Shown: positions 23,565 through 32,863, counted from the stretch's first letter. The stretch is DNA of 51,389 nt from CAZGXM01 sp964529795 (GCA_964529795.1 CAZGXM010000010.1:1-51389), one strand, 5' to 3'. Program-made: numbers and translations. Notes: generated by a model from the sequence alone, not told the origin.

Positions 23565-23991
23565 TTGGCATAACCGGCTGGAACAGGTTATTACCAGGGT
23601 GGCGGAACAGGTAGCCGTTGGGCAGCAGTTAACTCGCCAGGCGGAAGTGGGAGTGATTCTGGTGGACAACCTGCAGATACGACAGCTAAATAGGCAGTAC
23701 CGTGGTAAAGATATGGACACCGATGTGATTTCTTTTGCCTTAAATGATGAGGAGGAAGGTGTGCCGGTTCACCCCGCTGCCCACTGGCTGTTGGGCGATA
23801 TCTACATTTCCCTGGAAAAGGCTGCAGCACAGGCCGCAGAATGCGGTCACAGCTTTGAACGGGAAGTGGCCTATCTTACCGTCCATGGTTTGTTGCATTT
23901 GCTGGGCTATGACCATGATACGGAACAAAATCGGGCTGAGATGCGTCGAATGGAAGAAGGCATTCTTTCAGCTGTAAACTGGGCAAGGTAG
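23527..23991 (+). CDS. ybeY: Endoribonuclease YbeY
   Basis: This single-strand endoribonuclease matures 16S rRNA and takes part in ribosome quality control. The zinc motif HGLLHLLGYDHD (three His) is intact near residues 119-130. VILVDNLQIRQLNRQYRGKD and TDVISFALN precede it. The GTG start at 23527 gives 154 aa, the usual length, and overlaps pgpH by 38 bases with GAGAAAGG upstream. The phoH-pgpH-ybeY-dgkA order is conserved in Firmicutes. Confidence 0.93.
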   Translation: MEVSVHNQQEKVNWHNRLEQVITRVAEQVAVGQQLTRQAEVGVILVDNLQIRQLNRQYRGKDMDTDVISFALNDEEEGVPVHPAAHWLLGDIYISLEKAAAQAAECGHSFEREVAYLTVHGLLHLLGYDHDTEQNRAEMRRMEEGILSAVNWAR

Positions 23992-23999
23992 GGATAATT

Positions 24000-24380
24000 A
24001 TGATGAAAGAGCGTCCGTTTTGGCAGAGTTTTCGGGACGCGTGGGAAGGAATCTCCTATTCACTGAAAACCCAACGCAATATGCGCATCCATGTCACTAT
24101 GGCTACGGTGGCGCTGTTAATCGCCTGGCTGCTGGATGTTTCCCGTTGGGAATGGCTGGTGTTACTGTTCGCCATTTTCCTGGTGATGGTGGCGGAATTA
24201 CTGAACACGGCCGTTGAGAGAACGGTGGATTTGTTTATGAGCACCTATCACCCGCTGGCGAAAATTGCCAAGAACGTTGCCGCGGGAGCCGTATTACTCA
24301 CCGCGCTAAATGCAATTATCGTGGGTGTAATCATATTTTATGAAAAAGTAATACGTCTGCTTGAGATCATATTTTTCTAA
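24000..24380 (+). CDS. dgkA: Undecaprenol/diacylglycerol kinase DgkA
   Basis: This small integral-membrane lipid kinase has three hydrophobic helices and the signature AELLNTAVERTVDLF. The N-terminal SFRDAWEGISYSLKTQRNMRIH is also typical. Gram-positive members phosphorylate undecaprenol for wall-lipid recycling. Length 126 aa. It starts at ATG 24000 or 24003, 8 bases after ybeY; GTAGGGA lies upstream. In Bacillus it also lies between ybeY and cdd, though here three further genes intervene. Confidence 0.92.
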   Translation: MMKERPFWQSFRDAWEGISYSLKTQRNMRIHVTMATVALLIAWLLDVSRWEWLVLLFAIFLVMVAELLNTAVERTVDLFMSTYHPLAKIAKNVAAGAVLLTALNAIIVGVIIFYEKVIRLLEIIFF

Positions 24381-24426
24381 CAAACAATATTTTTTTAACT
24401 TGTTACCATAAATTGAGGTGACTGCC

Positions 24427-25467
24427 GTGCGCAGACATACTATACCTAATAAAACATTGTGGGTGGCACTGGTATTAATGCTGGTGGTGCTGTTATTCAA
24501 CTCCGTCCTGCTGGCAAGAACAGCCGGTTATATTCAATTCCCCGGTGAACTTACCCGCCTGGAACTGGCGCGCCAGGGAGCCAATCTTCTGGTTCAATAC
24601 AGCGAGCAGCAGGCTGCCGAAGCAGGGGTTATTACCAATTCGGCGGTGCGAGATGTACTGGCCCAGTTCAAATTTGAAGTTGACCGTGCCATTACTCCTG
24701 AAGAGATTGTTAAACTGGAGACCAGGTACAGCCGGGAAATTCAGGACGTTATCCAGCGGGAGCAGGATAACAAGCGGCGGGAAACGGTGCTGTCACTGCT
24801 GAACCAGGACCCGGGTCTCTCCGAGTTTGCCGGCCAGGCCACCATCAGCGTCTATACCGGGGAAAACAATCAGGTTGTCATTGATGACCCTACCGGCCGG
24901 TTAAAACAAGCAACCATTGACCAGATTAAAAGCCATCCCCTGCTGCAGGGGACCTGGCCCATGATGGAGTTCGAGGTCAACAACGGCAAGACCGCACTGG
25001 TCACTGCCCGTTCCCTGTTGGACCGCCTGAAAATGCGGGTGGATGAGGTGAATTCCTTGCGTAACAAGCTCCAGGAGCTAAATGTCAGGGCCGGGTTTGC
25101 GGAAATGTCCGGAACGGGAATTATCATTGAACTTTACGATTCTCAAGAAGGTAACAGCTCGGTGGATATAGTCCATGACCGGGATGTGCGGGATGTGGTT
25201 AACGAGCTGTTTTCTGCCGGCGCCATGGGTGCTTCCGTTGGCAACCAGCGCCTGATCACCACTTCCTCTATTCGCTGTGCCGGGCCCATTATTTTGGTCA
25301 ACCAGCAGCCCATTGCGGTGAACCCGATTGAGATCAAAGCCGTCGGTGACCCGAAGATTTTGGCCAGCAGCCTGGATATCATCCGCAGGGAACTGGAAGA
25401 ATTCGGCATTCAGTTTATTATTACCCCCAGTGACGAGGTAGTATTACCGTCTTACAAGGAGAAATAA
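24427..25467 (+). CDS. DUF881 family membrane-anchored protein
   Basis: An N-terminal anchor (about residues 11-29) precedes a variable helical region. The DUF881 domain occupies the C-terminal half (VRAGFAEMSGTGIIIELYDS, then NELFSAGAMGASVGNQRLI and IKAVGDPKILASSLDI). DUF881 proteins are often near division genes in Firmicutes and actinobacteria; function is unknown. At 346 aa it is longer than YlxW/YlxX, because of the central region. The GTG at 24427 is preferred over that at 24418, which overlaps the Shine-Dalgarno GAGGTG. Confidence 0.8.
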   Translation: MRRHTIPNKTLWVALVLMLVVLLFNSVLLARTAGYIQFPGELTRLELARQGANLLVQYSEQQAAEAGVITNSAVRDVLAQFKFEVDRAITPEEIVKLETRYSREIQDVIQREQDNKRRETVLSLLNQDPGLSEFAGQATISVYTGENNQVVIDDPTGRLKQATIDQIKSHPLLQGTWPMMEFEVNNGKTALVTARSLLDRLKMRVDEVNSLRNKLQELNVRAGFAEMSGTGIIIELYDSQEGNSSVDIVHDRDVRDVVNELFSAGAMGASVGNQRLITTSSIRCAGPIILVNQQPIAVNPIEIKAVGDPKILASSLDIIRRELEEFGIQFIITPSDEVVLPSYKEK

Positions 25468-25487
25468 GTGTTTAGGAGATGAGGCCC

Positions 25488-25715
25488 GTGTTTCCTGTGT
25501 TTTTTGAGCACTTTGGCATTCCGTTTTTTGTAGTCCTGTTCGTGCTCACTTCCCTTGTTGTCACCATCGCTGTGGGCATCTGGATTTACCGTGATGCGCA
25601 ATCCCGGGACCTGTCCGGGCCCCTGTGGCTGATTGTCTGGCTGATGGCAAACTTTGTCGGCCTGATAATTTACCTGGTGGTGCGCAATGATTATCAACAG
25701 GGGATGAGGGAATGA
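25488..25715 (+). CDS. Small two-helix membrane protein (phospholipase D N-terminal-like)
   Basis: This 75-aa protein has two hydrophobic helices (about 8-28 and 43-62). The link between them, IWIYRDAQSRDLSGPLWL, resembles the PLDc_N domain found as stand-alone small membrane proteins. Its function is unknown. The GTG at 25488 is preferred because AGGAG lies 9 bases upstream; ATG 25479 directly abuts that site. The stop overlaps the next start (ATGA), so the two are translationally coupled. Confidence 0.65.
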   Translation: MFPVFFEHFGIPFFVVLFVLTSLVVTIAVGIWIYRDAQSRDLSGPLWLIVWLMANFVGLIIYLVVRNDYQQGMRE

Positions 25716-26815
25716 AGAAGTGGCTGATAAAATACCAACTGTATATTGCACTGTTTATCATTGCCCTGGTCGCCGGTTGGGGTACTTACCGCTACGTGGA
25801 CAGTACCCTGGACGTGCCCGTCCCCCCGGTGGGTGTAAACCGGGATGAGCAAAAGGATGATGTTTCCGATGTGGTAAGCCCGCCCAAGGAGCCGCAGCAG
25901 TCGGAAAAAAGTAAGGACACCCCCAAACTGCGCTGCCCCCTTGACGGTGAGGTGCTGACGGAACTGCCTGCCCAAAGGCCGCTGGCGGTAATGGTGGATA
26001 ACGCTCCCGCTGCCCGTCCGCCCCTGGGAATAGCCGATGCCGACCTGGTTTACGAGGCCCTGGTGGAGGGCGGCATTACCCGGCTGATGGCCGTCTATTA
26101 TCACGGCCAGGCAGAGGAGGTGGGGCCAATTCGCAGTGCCCGGCCCTATTTCATCCAGCTGGCCCAGGATACATCTTCCGTGTACGTTCATGCCGGGCAG
26201 AGCCCTCAGGCTGAAATAATGATGAAAGAGAAAAACATTGCTCATCTGAACGAGATTCCCATTACCCGGGGTTTTTGGCGGGTAAAGGACCGGGCGGTCC
26301 CCCACAACCTGCTGAGCAGTACGGAAGACCTGCATGCTCTGGCAGATGATTTTGACCTGGAGAAAAGCGTGGAAGTACCGGCATTTTCTTTTTATGACGA
26401 AAAGCCGGACCTGCCGGAAACGCTGCGAAACAGCGACGAAATCATTGTTTACTACCCCCAGCAGTTCAGCCAGGTACGCTACGTGTATCAGAAAGCCGGC
26501 GGAGCATACCTGCGTTTCCTGGGGCGGAAGGCCCATATTGACGGGCGTACAAATTTGCAGTTAAAGGCCCGGAATATTGTGGTCCAGTATGTAGATACTA
26601 AAGTTATTGACGGTGAGGGCAGGCTGGAAATGGATATGATTGGCAGCGGGAAAGCGCTGGTATTTAACAACGGCATTGCCTACCAGGCCAGGTGGGAAAA
26701 AGAGGATTTGCATTCGCCCACGCGCTACCTTACTGTCAAAGGCGAAGAAATTAAGTTTATGCCGGGACAGACATGGATACAGATTGTACCCACCGGTACC
26801 CGGATTGATTACTAG
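25712..26815 (+). CDS. DUF3048 (YerB-like) anchored exported protein
   Basis: An N-terminal membrane helix (about 8-28) and a linker rich in Pro/Lys/Asp precede a DUF3048 domain. It contains RPLAVMVDNAPAARPPLGI, ADLVYEALVEGGITRLMAVY, GPIRSARPYFIQLA and a C-terminal half ending YLTVKGEEIKFMPGQTWIQI. Such proteins are exported, some as lipoproteins, but no lipobox is seen here. The function is unknown; envelope location is inferred. It is coupled to the small membrane protein and followed by cdd after 13 bases. Confidence 0.85.
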   Translation: MKKWLIKYQLYIALFIIALVAGWGTYRYVDSTLDVPVPPVGVNRDEQKDDVSDVVSPPKEPQQSEKSKDTPKLRCPLDGEVLTELPAQRPLAVMVDNAPAARPPLGIADADLVYEALVEGGITRLMAVYYHGQAEEVGPIRSARPYFIQLAQDTSSVYVHAGQSPQAEIMMKEKNIAHLNEIPITRGFWRVKDRAVPHNLLSSTEDLHALADDFDLEKSVEVPAFSFYDEKPDLPETLRNSDEIIVYYPQQFSQVRYVYQKAGGAYLRFLGRKAHIDGRTNLQLKARNIVVQYVDTKVIDGEGRLEMDMIGSGKALVFNNGIAYQARWEKEDLHSPTRYLTVKGEEIKFMPGQTWIQIVPTGTRIDY

Positions 26816-26828
26816 GAGGGTATTACTG

Positions 26829-27209
26829 GTGACTGATAGAGAACTTGTCCAAGTCGCACTGGAGGCCCAAAAAAATGCTTACGTTCCTTATTCAAACTTT
26901 CCGGTGGGAGCGGCTCTTCTAACCACGTCAGGGAAAGTTTATGCCGGTTGCAATGTGGAGAATGCTTCATACGGTTTGACCACGTGCGCGGAGCGTACTG
27001 CCGTTAGCAAGGCAGTTTCCGAGGGAGAGCGGGAATTTGCTGCCATTGCCATAGTTTGCAATACGGAGGAATATTGCTCTCCTTGCGGCTCCTGCCGCCA
27101 GATAATTGCAGAGTTTGGTGAGGGCATCCGCGTAATTATGGCCAACAAACAGGGTGTCTATCAGGTTAAACCGATCAGTGAACTGCTACCCGGCTATTTT
27201 AAACTCTAG
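26829..27209 (+). CDS. cdd: Cytidine deaminase
   Basis: This zinc enzyme deaminates cytidine and deoxycytidine in pyrimidine salvage. Visible motifs are FPVGAALLTTSGKVYAGCNVE, the catalytic TCAERTAVSKA (zinc Cys and catalytic Glu) and SPCGSCRQ (two further zinc Cys). The 126 aa length is typical of the tetrameric class. The GTG at 26829 has TAGGAGGG about 8 bases upstream. The longer open frame overlaps the DUF3048 gene and is not needed. It lies just before era, as in Bacillus. Confidence 0.95.
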   Translation: MTDRELVQVALEAQKNAYVPYSNFPVGAALLTTSGKVYAGCNVENASYGLTTCAERTAVSKAVSEGEREFAAIAIVCNTEEYCSPCGSCRQIIAEFGEGIRVIMANKQGVYQVKPISELLPGYFKL

Positions 27210-27263
27210 TTTATGGTTTGGAACCAATCGAACCTCTAACATCGAATATGGAGGTGACTTGCG

Positions 27264-28166
27264 GTGGCGGAAGATTTCCGGTCGGGTTTTGTCAGCATTA
27301 TTGGCAGGCCCAATGCGGGTAAATCTACATTATTAAACAAATTGGTGGGACAGAAAATTGCCATTATGTCGGATAAACCTCAGACCACCAGAAACAGGCT
27401 CCAGGGTGTCTGGACCACCGACCGTGCCCAGGCGGTGTTTATTGATACTCCGGGCATTCACAAGCCCCAGCATAAGTTGGGTGAATACATGGTAAAGACA
27501 GCCCTTAGCGCCCTGTCCCACATGGACATAATTCTCTATGTGGTGGATGTTTCCGTGCCCTGGGGCGGCGGTGAGGAATACATAGTGAGCATGATAAATA
27601 AGGTGGATACGCCTGTTTTCTTTGTGGCCAACAAGCTTGACCTGGTCCACCCGGAACAGCTGGCACAATTTTTGGCCCGGGTACAGGAAAAACATGACTT
27701 TAGCCAGTGGATCCCTATTTCTTCGGTCACCGGTGAAAACCTGCAAAGACTGCGGGAGCTGATTATGCAGCACTTGCCGCCGGGCCCGCAGTATTACCCG
27801 GCGGGTATGGTGACTGACCAGCCGGAACGTTTCATAATTGCCGAACTGATACGGGAGAAAGTCCTGCACCTTACCCGGGAAGAAATTCCCCATTCCATTG
27901 CGGTGGTGGTGGAAGAAGTAAAAAAGCGCAGTGAAAATATGGTTTATATCGGTGCCAGCATCTATGTGGAAAGGGATTCCCAAAAAGGTATCATTATCGG
28001 GGAAAGGGGACAGATGTTAAAGGATATCGGCAAGCTGGCCCGGGAGGATATCCAGGCACTGCTGGGCAGCAAGATTTTTTTGGATTTATGGGTAAAAGTA
28101 AAAAAAGCGTGGCGGCGCAGCACGGTAATGCTGCGTAATTTTGGGTACGGTCCTGAGGAAGAATAG
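27264..28166 (+). CDS. era: GTPase Era
   Basis: This ribosome-assembly GTPase binds 16S rRNA. G1 is GRPNAGKSTLLN, G2 is the QTTRNR region, G3 is DTPGIH and G4 is NKLD. The C-terminal KH domain (about 200-300) has the YVERDSQKGIIIGERGQMLK motif. At 300 aa it is full length. The GTG start has GGAGGTG 8 bases upstream. The neighbours cdd and recO match the conserved order. Confidence 0.96.
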   Translation: MAEDFRSGFVSIIGRPNAGKSTLLNKLVGQKIAIMSDKPQTTRNRLQGVWTTDRAQAVFIDTPGIHKPQHKLGEYMVKTALSALSHMDIILYVVDVSVPWGGGEEYIVSMINKVDTPVFFVANKLDLVHPEQLAQFLARVQEKHDFSQWIPISSVTGENLQRLRELIMQHLPPGPQYYPAGMVTDQPERFIIAELIREKVLHLTREEIPHSIAVVVEEVKKRSENMVYIGASIYVERDSQKGIIIGERGQMLKDIGKLAREDIQALLGSKIFLDLWVKVKKAWRRSTVMLRNFGYGPEEE

Positions 28167-28249
28167 TCTTGGCATTATACAAGGATAAACAGAAGTATGA
28201 GGCGGATTGCGAGGGAACGGAAAGTTCCACTGGGGAGAGGTGACAACCG

Positions 28250-28993
28250 GTGGCTTATTTCAAGACCCTGGGGTTGGTATTGAAAAACCAAAATTACAAA
28301 GAAGCGGATAAACTATTGACGGTTTATACCCGTGAGCAGGGCAAAATACCGGCAATTGCCAAAGGAGTACGCAAGGTAAAAAGTAGTATACGCGGCGGCA
28401 TCCAGCTTTTTTCCCACTCGGAGTTTGTCTTTTACCGGGGGCGGTCCCTGGATACGGTTACCCAGTGTGCGGTTATAGAGCCGTTTGCCCAACTGCGGTC
28501 TGATCTGGACCGTTTTGCGTTTGCCGCTTATCTTGCCGAGCTGACTGTAGAGGCAGTGCCGGAGCGGGAGGCCAACCCGGAGCTTTTTTACCTGCTGCTA
28601 ACCTGCCTGCACCTGTTGGTAAACCATGACCCCCGGCTGGTTACCCGACTTTATGAGATCCGCCTGATGAATATTTTGGGATATGCACCGGAGCTGGGCT
28701 GCTGCCTGGGCTGCGGTGAAAATAATTTTCGCAAGATGTATTTCAGCTTACAGGAAGGGGGCCTGGTCTGTGAGCGCTGTGCCGGTGATTACGCACCATT
28801 GATGCCGGTGAGCGGAGGGGCAGCTGCCAACTTGAGGGCGTTAAGCAGTATGGAATTAAACAAGTGCGGCCGCCTGCGGCTTTCTCCCTCCCTGCAGCAG
28901 GAGCTGTCCATCCTGCTGGGGCGGTATGTTGAACTGCAGCTGGAAAGGAAGTTTAAAAGCCGGTCCTTTCTGGAGGATTTGAGCCGGGTATAA
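28250..28993 (+). CDS. recO: DNA repair protein RecO
   Basis: RecO works with RecF/RecR to load RecA on single-stranded DNA. An N-terminal OB fold (TLGLVLKNQNYKEADKLLTV, KIPAIAKGVRKVKS) is followed by a helical region with a four-Cys zinc finger (CCLGCGENN, then LVCERC). At 247 aa it is normal. The GTG start at 28250 has GGGGAGAGGTG upstream. It lies between era and the glyQS leader, as in many Firmicutes. Confidence 0.94.
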   Translation: MAYFKTLGLVLKNQNYKEADKLLTVYTREQGKIPAIAKGVRKVKSSIRGGIQLFSHSEFVFYRGRSLDTVTQCAVIEPFAQLRSDLDRFAFAAYLAELTVEAVPEREANPELFYLLLTCLHLLVNHDPRLVTRLYEIRLMNILGYAPELGCCLGCGENNFRKMYFSLQEGGLVCERCAGDYAPLMPVSGGAAANLRALSSMELNKCGRLRLSPSLQQELSILLGRYVELQLERKFKSRSFLEDLSRV

Positions 28994-29044
28994 ATATCTT
29001 TGGAAAAGAAAACAATACCACCAAAGGTAAAGGAGGGAAAAAGC

Positions 29045-29482
29045 ATGGATGAACTGGCCAAAATAGACCGGATCAGGCAGCGGATCAATGTAACTTATAA
29101 AGAGGCCAAGGAGGCTTTGGACCAGGCAGACGGAGACGTGGTCCGGGCAATTATCTACCTGGAAGAGAAGGAACAGCAGTGGGACCAGCAATTACATGCA
29201 CAGGGCAGTAAATTGTTTGCCCAGATCAAACAGATTTTCCAGACAGGAAATGTGACCAAAATCAGGCTGAAAAGAGACGATGAAACTGTAGTGGAAATCC
29301 CCGCCACCCTGGGCGCTTTGGGGGTGATCGGGGCACTGGCAAGCACCGAACTGGCAATCCTGGCGGGGATCGGCACGGTTACGGCAGTGGCAAAGAAATA
29401 CAAACTGGAAATCGTGCGACCGGATGGCACGGTAGAAGAAAAGCCTCTTCACCCGGAAGCGGATTCTGAAGAAAAGGAGTAA
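29045..29482 (+). CDS. DUF4342 protein with UBA-like N-terminus
   Basis: The N-terminal 40 residues form a UBA-like helical segment (RIRQRINVTYKEAKEALDQA, then DGDVVRAIIYLEE). The DUF4342 domain follows (KIRLKRDDETVVEIPATLGALG), with a hydrophobic helix (about 90-112) and an acidic tail. The function is unknown; the UBA-like part may bind other proteins. The ATG at 29045 is chosen for AAAGGAGGG 7 bases upstream. It lies between recO and the glyQ leader. Confidence 0.8.
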   Translation: MDELAKIDRIRQRINVTYKEAKEALDQADGDVVRAIIYLEEKEQQWDQQLHAQGSKLFAQIKQIFQTGNVTKIRLKRDDETVVEIPATLGALGVIGALASTELAILAGIGTVTAVAKKYKLEIVRPDGTVEEKPLHPEADSEEKE

Positions 29483-29560
29483 AACTGATAGGGTGGAACA
29501 AACCTCGGGCCACTATCACCACTCGTTGCCATAGAGCTGCGCCGTGGCCAAGGACATATA

Positions 29561-29589
29561 TTGACATTTTGGTTGGGATTTGCTAAAGT
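29561..29589 (+). promoter_or_regulatory. Sigma-A promoter for glyQ-glyS
   Basis: TTGACA (29561-29566) and TAAAGT (29584-29589) lie 17 bases apart. A TG dinucleotide one base before the -10 (extended -10) compensates for the weaker hexamer. Confidence 0.78.
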
Positions 29590-29595
29590 GTAGGA

Positions 29596-29830
29596 TAATA
29601 TAATATCTTGGCGATGCGGGAGAGGTCGCTTTCAAACCACAGCCAGCGAGCCGGGAACGGTGAAAGCCCGGCACAGCGAAGGCGATGGCGTTTCCAAGCC
29701 GCAGGAGGAACGTGTGAATTAATATTCATACCAGTAAAGCCTGCACACCAAGAGGGGGCCGTAAGGCCAACCAGGGTGGAACCGCGGGAAAGCAACTCCC
29801 GTCCCTGACCGGGGCGGGAGTTGTTGATTT
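29596..29830 (+). promoter_or_regulatory. T-box leader (glycine) of glyQ-glyS with terminator
   Basis: The T-box core AGGGTGGAACCGCGG is at 29773-29787. Stem I is readable, with GAGCCGGGAACGGTGAAAGC in its distal part and CGCTTTC / GAAGGCG helix pairing. The candidate specifier GGC (Gly) is at 29687-29689. A 13-bp terminator stem spans 29793-29823 with a TGACC loop, but its U-run is poor (TTGATTT). Uncharged tRNA-Gly should promote antitermination. Confidence 0.9.
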
Positions 29831-29869
29831 CTCAAAATAATTTATCTGCCGGTAGAGGAGGTTGACTTG

Positions 29870-30790
29870 ATGAATTTACAAGAACTTATTCTGGCGTTAA
29901 ACAAATACTGGGGCGAACAGGGTTGTATCATCCAGCAGCCTTACGACATGGAAAAAGGGGCGGGGACCATGCACCCGGCCACTTTTCTACGGGCCTTGGG
30001 CCCGGAACCGTGGAATGTGGCCTACGTCGAACCTTCCCGCCGTCCCACCGACGGGCGTTACGGGGAGAATCCCAACAGGCTGCAGCACTACTATCAATAC
30101 CAGGTGGTCTTGAAACCGTCGCCTGACAACGTGCAGGAGCTGTACCTGGGGAGCCTCGAAAAAATAGGCATTGATCCCAAAAAGCACGACATTCGTTTTG
30201 TGGAAGATAACTGGGAATCACCGACTTTGGGCGCCTGGGGCCTCGGATGGGAAGTTTGGCTGGACGGGATGGAAATCACCCAGTTTACCTATTTCCAGCA
30301 GTGCGGCGGTATCGACTGTCATCCCGTCTGTGCAGAGATTACCTACGGCATTGAACGTTTGGCCATGTACATTCAAAAGAAAGACAGTGTCTTTGACATT
30401 GAATGGGTGGACGGTATCACCTATGGCGATGTACACTACCAGGGAGAAGTGGATTATTCCCACTATAACTTTGAGGTAGCCAACACGGACATGCTTTTTT
30501 CTCTTTTTGACGCCTACGAGCAGGAGGCCATGGCGGTGATTGAAAGGGGTTTGGTGCAGCCGGCCTACGATTACGTGTTAAAATGCTCCCATACTTTTAA
30601 CCTGCTGGACGCCCGGGGTGCAATCAGCGTTACCGAGCGCACCGGTTACATTGCCCGGGTGCGTAATCTGGCCCGTATTTGTGCCAGGGGTTACGTGGAA
30701 CAGCGAAAGCAATTGAATTACCCGTTGATAAAGGATGAAGCTTTGAGAAAGCAACTGGGATTGGACCGGGAACAGGAAGAGGAGGCGTAG
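29870..30790 (+). CDS. glyQ: Glycyl-tRNA synthetase alpha subunit
   Basis: This is the catalytic subunit of the bacterial (alpha-beta)2 glycyl-tRNA synthetase. Typical stretches are LILALNKYWGEQGCIIQQPY, GTMHPATFLRALGPEPW and the conserved YVEPSRRPTDGRYGENPNR. At 306 aa it is of normal length. ATG 29870 is preferred over an overlapping TTG three bases earlier, with GAGGAGGT 7 bases upstream. T-box control lies upstream, and the beta subunit gene follows 3 bases after the stop. Confidence 0.96.
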   Translation: MNLQELILALNKYWGEQGCIIQQPYDMEKGAGTMHPATFLRALGPEPWNVAYVEPSRRPTDGRYGENPNRLQHYYQYQVVLKPSPDNVQELYLGSLEKIGIDPKKHDIRFVEDNWESPTLGAWGLGWEVWLDGMEITQFTYFQQCGGIDCHPVCAEITYGIERLAMYIQKKDSVFDIEWVDGITYGDVHYQGEVDYSHYNFEVANTDMLFSLFDAYEQEAMAVIERGLVQPAYDYVLKCSHTFNLLDARGAISVTERTGYIARVRNLARICARGYVEQRKQLNYPLIKDEALRKQLGLDREQEEEA

Positions 30791-30793
30791 ACG

Positions 30794-32854
30794 ATGGTCA
30801 GGGAACTGCTTTTGGAAATAGGTACGGAAGAGATACCGGCACGGTTTATGAACAATGCTTTGCTACAGTTAAAGGAAAATGCCGCCAAAATGTTTCAAGA
30901 AGCACGATTGGAGTTTGACGAAATAAATAGTTACGGGACTCCACGGCGTTTGGCGCTGCTGGTGTCCGGCCTTGCGGAGAGACAGCAGGATTTGGCGGAA
31001 GAGGTGAAGGGACCGGCCAAGAAAGTAGCCTTTGACGACCGGGGTAATCCCACCAGGGCAGCTACAGGCTTTGCCCGGAGCCAGGGAGTGGACGTGAGCG
31101 ACCTGACAGTTAAAGAAACCAAACAGGGCGAATATGTTTTTGCCGTAGTTAAAAGTGCCGGTGAAGACGCCGCCAGGATTTTACCTGCCTTACTGAAAGA
31201 TTTAGTACTGTCGTTAAACTTTCCCAAGCCGATGCGCTGGGCTTACCAGGAACTGCGCTTTGTCCGGCCTATTCGCTGGCTGGTGGCACTGTTCGGCAAT
31301 CACGTGGTGGACTTTGAACTGGCAGGGGTACGTTCCGGGCGAACCAGCAGGGGTCACCGTTTTTTGGCCCGTGATGTTGAACTGAAAACTGCTGCTGAGT
31401 ACCTGGAGCGCCTGGAGCAGGCCTTTGTAATTGTGGACCAGAACAAGCGGCGGGAAATGATCTGGCGACAGATACAGGAACTGGCAGCGGCGAAAAATGG
31501 CGTAGTGAAAGAAAATGAAGAATTGCTGGAAGAGGTTGTCCACCTCTTGGAATATCCCACGGCACTGTGCGGCGGTTTCGAGGAGAAGTACCTGGAACTG
31601 CCGGACGAGGTGCTGATTACACCGATGCAGGAACACCAGCGCTATTTCCCGGTGCGGGATAAGGAAGGGAAGCTATTGAACAAATTTATTACCGTACGCA
31701 ACGGCACTGCCGGGCATTTGGATATAGTGACCGCCGGCAACGAGAAGGTGCTCAAGGCCCGTCTGGCGGATGCGGAATTCTTTTACCGGGAAGATGTAAA
31801 AGAACCTCTGGAGAAGAAGGTTGCTGCCCTGAAAGATATCGTCTTTCAGGAACAACTGGGGACAATATACGAAAAAATGGAAAGAATCAAGACCCTGGCC
31901 GCGTATTTAAGCAACCTGCTGGCGCCGGACCATAAGGAGGCGGTGCTCAGGACCGCTTACCTGGCCAAAGCGGATTTGGTCAGCCATATGGTTTACGAAT
32001 TTCCCGAGCTGCAGGGAATAATGGGCGGTTACTATGCCGCCTATCATGGGGAGCCTGAGGAAATTGCCAGAGGCATCGGCGAACACTGGCAGCCCCGCTT
32101 TGCCGGTGACGAGCTGCCCCGGACCGTTACCGGTATCCTGGTGAGCATTGCCGACAAGCTGGATACCATTGTGGGCTGTTTCGGCATCGGCATCCAGCCC
32201 ACCGGTTCCCAGGACCCCTACGCCCTCAGGCGCCAGGCGCTGGCTATCTGTCACATCCTCCTGGACAAGCGGCTGACCGTGTCCTTAAAAGAGTTGGTGG
32301 AAAAAGCCTACCGCCTGTACGAAGACAAACTGTCCCAACCCCTGGCGGAGGTGGCGGAAAACGTCTTGAAATTCTTCCGCCAGCGAATTGAAAACATCTT
32401 CCAGGAGCGGGGCCTCAGGTATGATGTGGTGGACGCGGTACTTGCCGCCGGCTGGGATGACCCACTGGATGCCCTGGCCCGGGCCGAGGCACTGGATAAT
32501 TTCCGGCTGGACCGGCAGTTTGAGGCTTTGAATACCGCTTTCAAGCGTGCCGCCAACCTGGTGGAAAAAGCGGAAACCGCCAAGAAGGTAAATGAGAGCC
32601 TTTTCCGGAAAGAAGCAGAACGGGCACTGTGGCAGGCCATAGTCCGGGTGGAGGAAAAACTGGGACAGGTGAGTGACTACTACCGGGCGCTGCTGGAAAT
32701 TGCCGGTCTCCGTCAGCCGGTGGACGACTTCTTTGACCAGGTGATGGTCATGACTGATGACAATGACGTGCGGGAAAACCGCCTGGCCCTGCTGCGGCAC
32801 ATTCGCGACCTGGTGGTTAGCAAGACGGGAATCCGCTTGGAACTGGTCAATTAA
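30794..32854 (+). CDS. glyS: Glycyl-tRNA synthetase beta subunit
   Basis: The beta subunit binds tRNA-Gly. The N-terminus reads ELLLEIGTEEIPARFMNNAL, followed by YGTPRRLALLVSGLAERQQD and an HD-like middle region. The C-terminus is a DALR-type anticodon-binding domain. At 686 aa it is full length. GAGGAGG lies 8 bases before the ATG. It is the last gene of the T-box operon; no classic terminator follows, only the inverted repeat before mobA. Confidence 0.96.
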   Translation: MVRELLLEIGTEEIPARFMNNALLQLKENAAKMFQEARLEFDEINSYGTPRRLALLVSGLAERQQDLAEEVKGPAKKVAFDDRGNPTRAATGFARSQGVDVSDLTVKETKQGEYVFAVVKSAGEDAARILPALLKDLVLSLNFPKPMRWAYQELRFVRPIRWLVALFGNHVVDFELAGVRSGRTSRGHRFLARDVELKTAAEYLERLEQAFVIVDQNKRREMIWRQIQELAAAKNGVVKENEELLEEVVHLLEYPTALCGGFEEKYLELPDEVLITPMQEHQRYFPVRDKEGKLLNKFITVRNGTAGHLDIVTAGNEKVLKARLADAEFFYREDVKEPLEKKVAALKDIVFQEQLGTIYEKMERIKTLAAYLSNLLAPDHKEAVLRTAYLAKADLVSHMVYEFPELQGIMGGYYAAYHGEPEEIARGIGEHWQPRFAGDELPRTVTGILVSIADKLDTIVGCFGIGIQPTGSQDPYALRRQALAICHILLDKRLTVSLKELVEKAYRLYEDKLSQPLAEVAENVLKFFRQRIENIFQERGLRYDVVDAVLAAGWDDPLDALARAEALDNFRLDRQFEALNTAFKRAANLVEKAETAKKVNESLFRKEAERALWQAIVRVEEKLGQVSDYYRALLEIAGLRQPVDDFFDQVMVMTDDNDVRENRLALLRHIRDLVVSKTGIRLELVN

Positions 32855-32863
32855 CTATTGAAC

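Noticed and set aside
28169..28243. 24-codon TTG frame between era and recO, at the place of yqzL in Bacillus
   Set aside because: It has a usable Shine-Dalgarno, but the hydrophilic peptide shows no likeness to YqzL and conservation cannot be tested here.
29491..29500. AGGGTGGAAC about 280 bases before the true glycine T-box core
   Set aside because: It matches only the first ten bases of the T-box and lacks the CCGCG part, specifier arm and terminator; chance resemblance.
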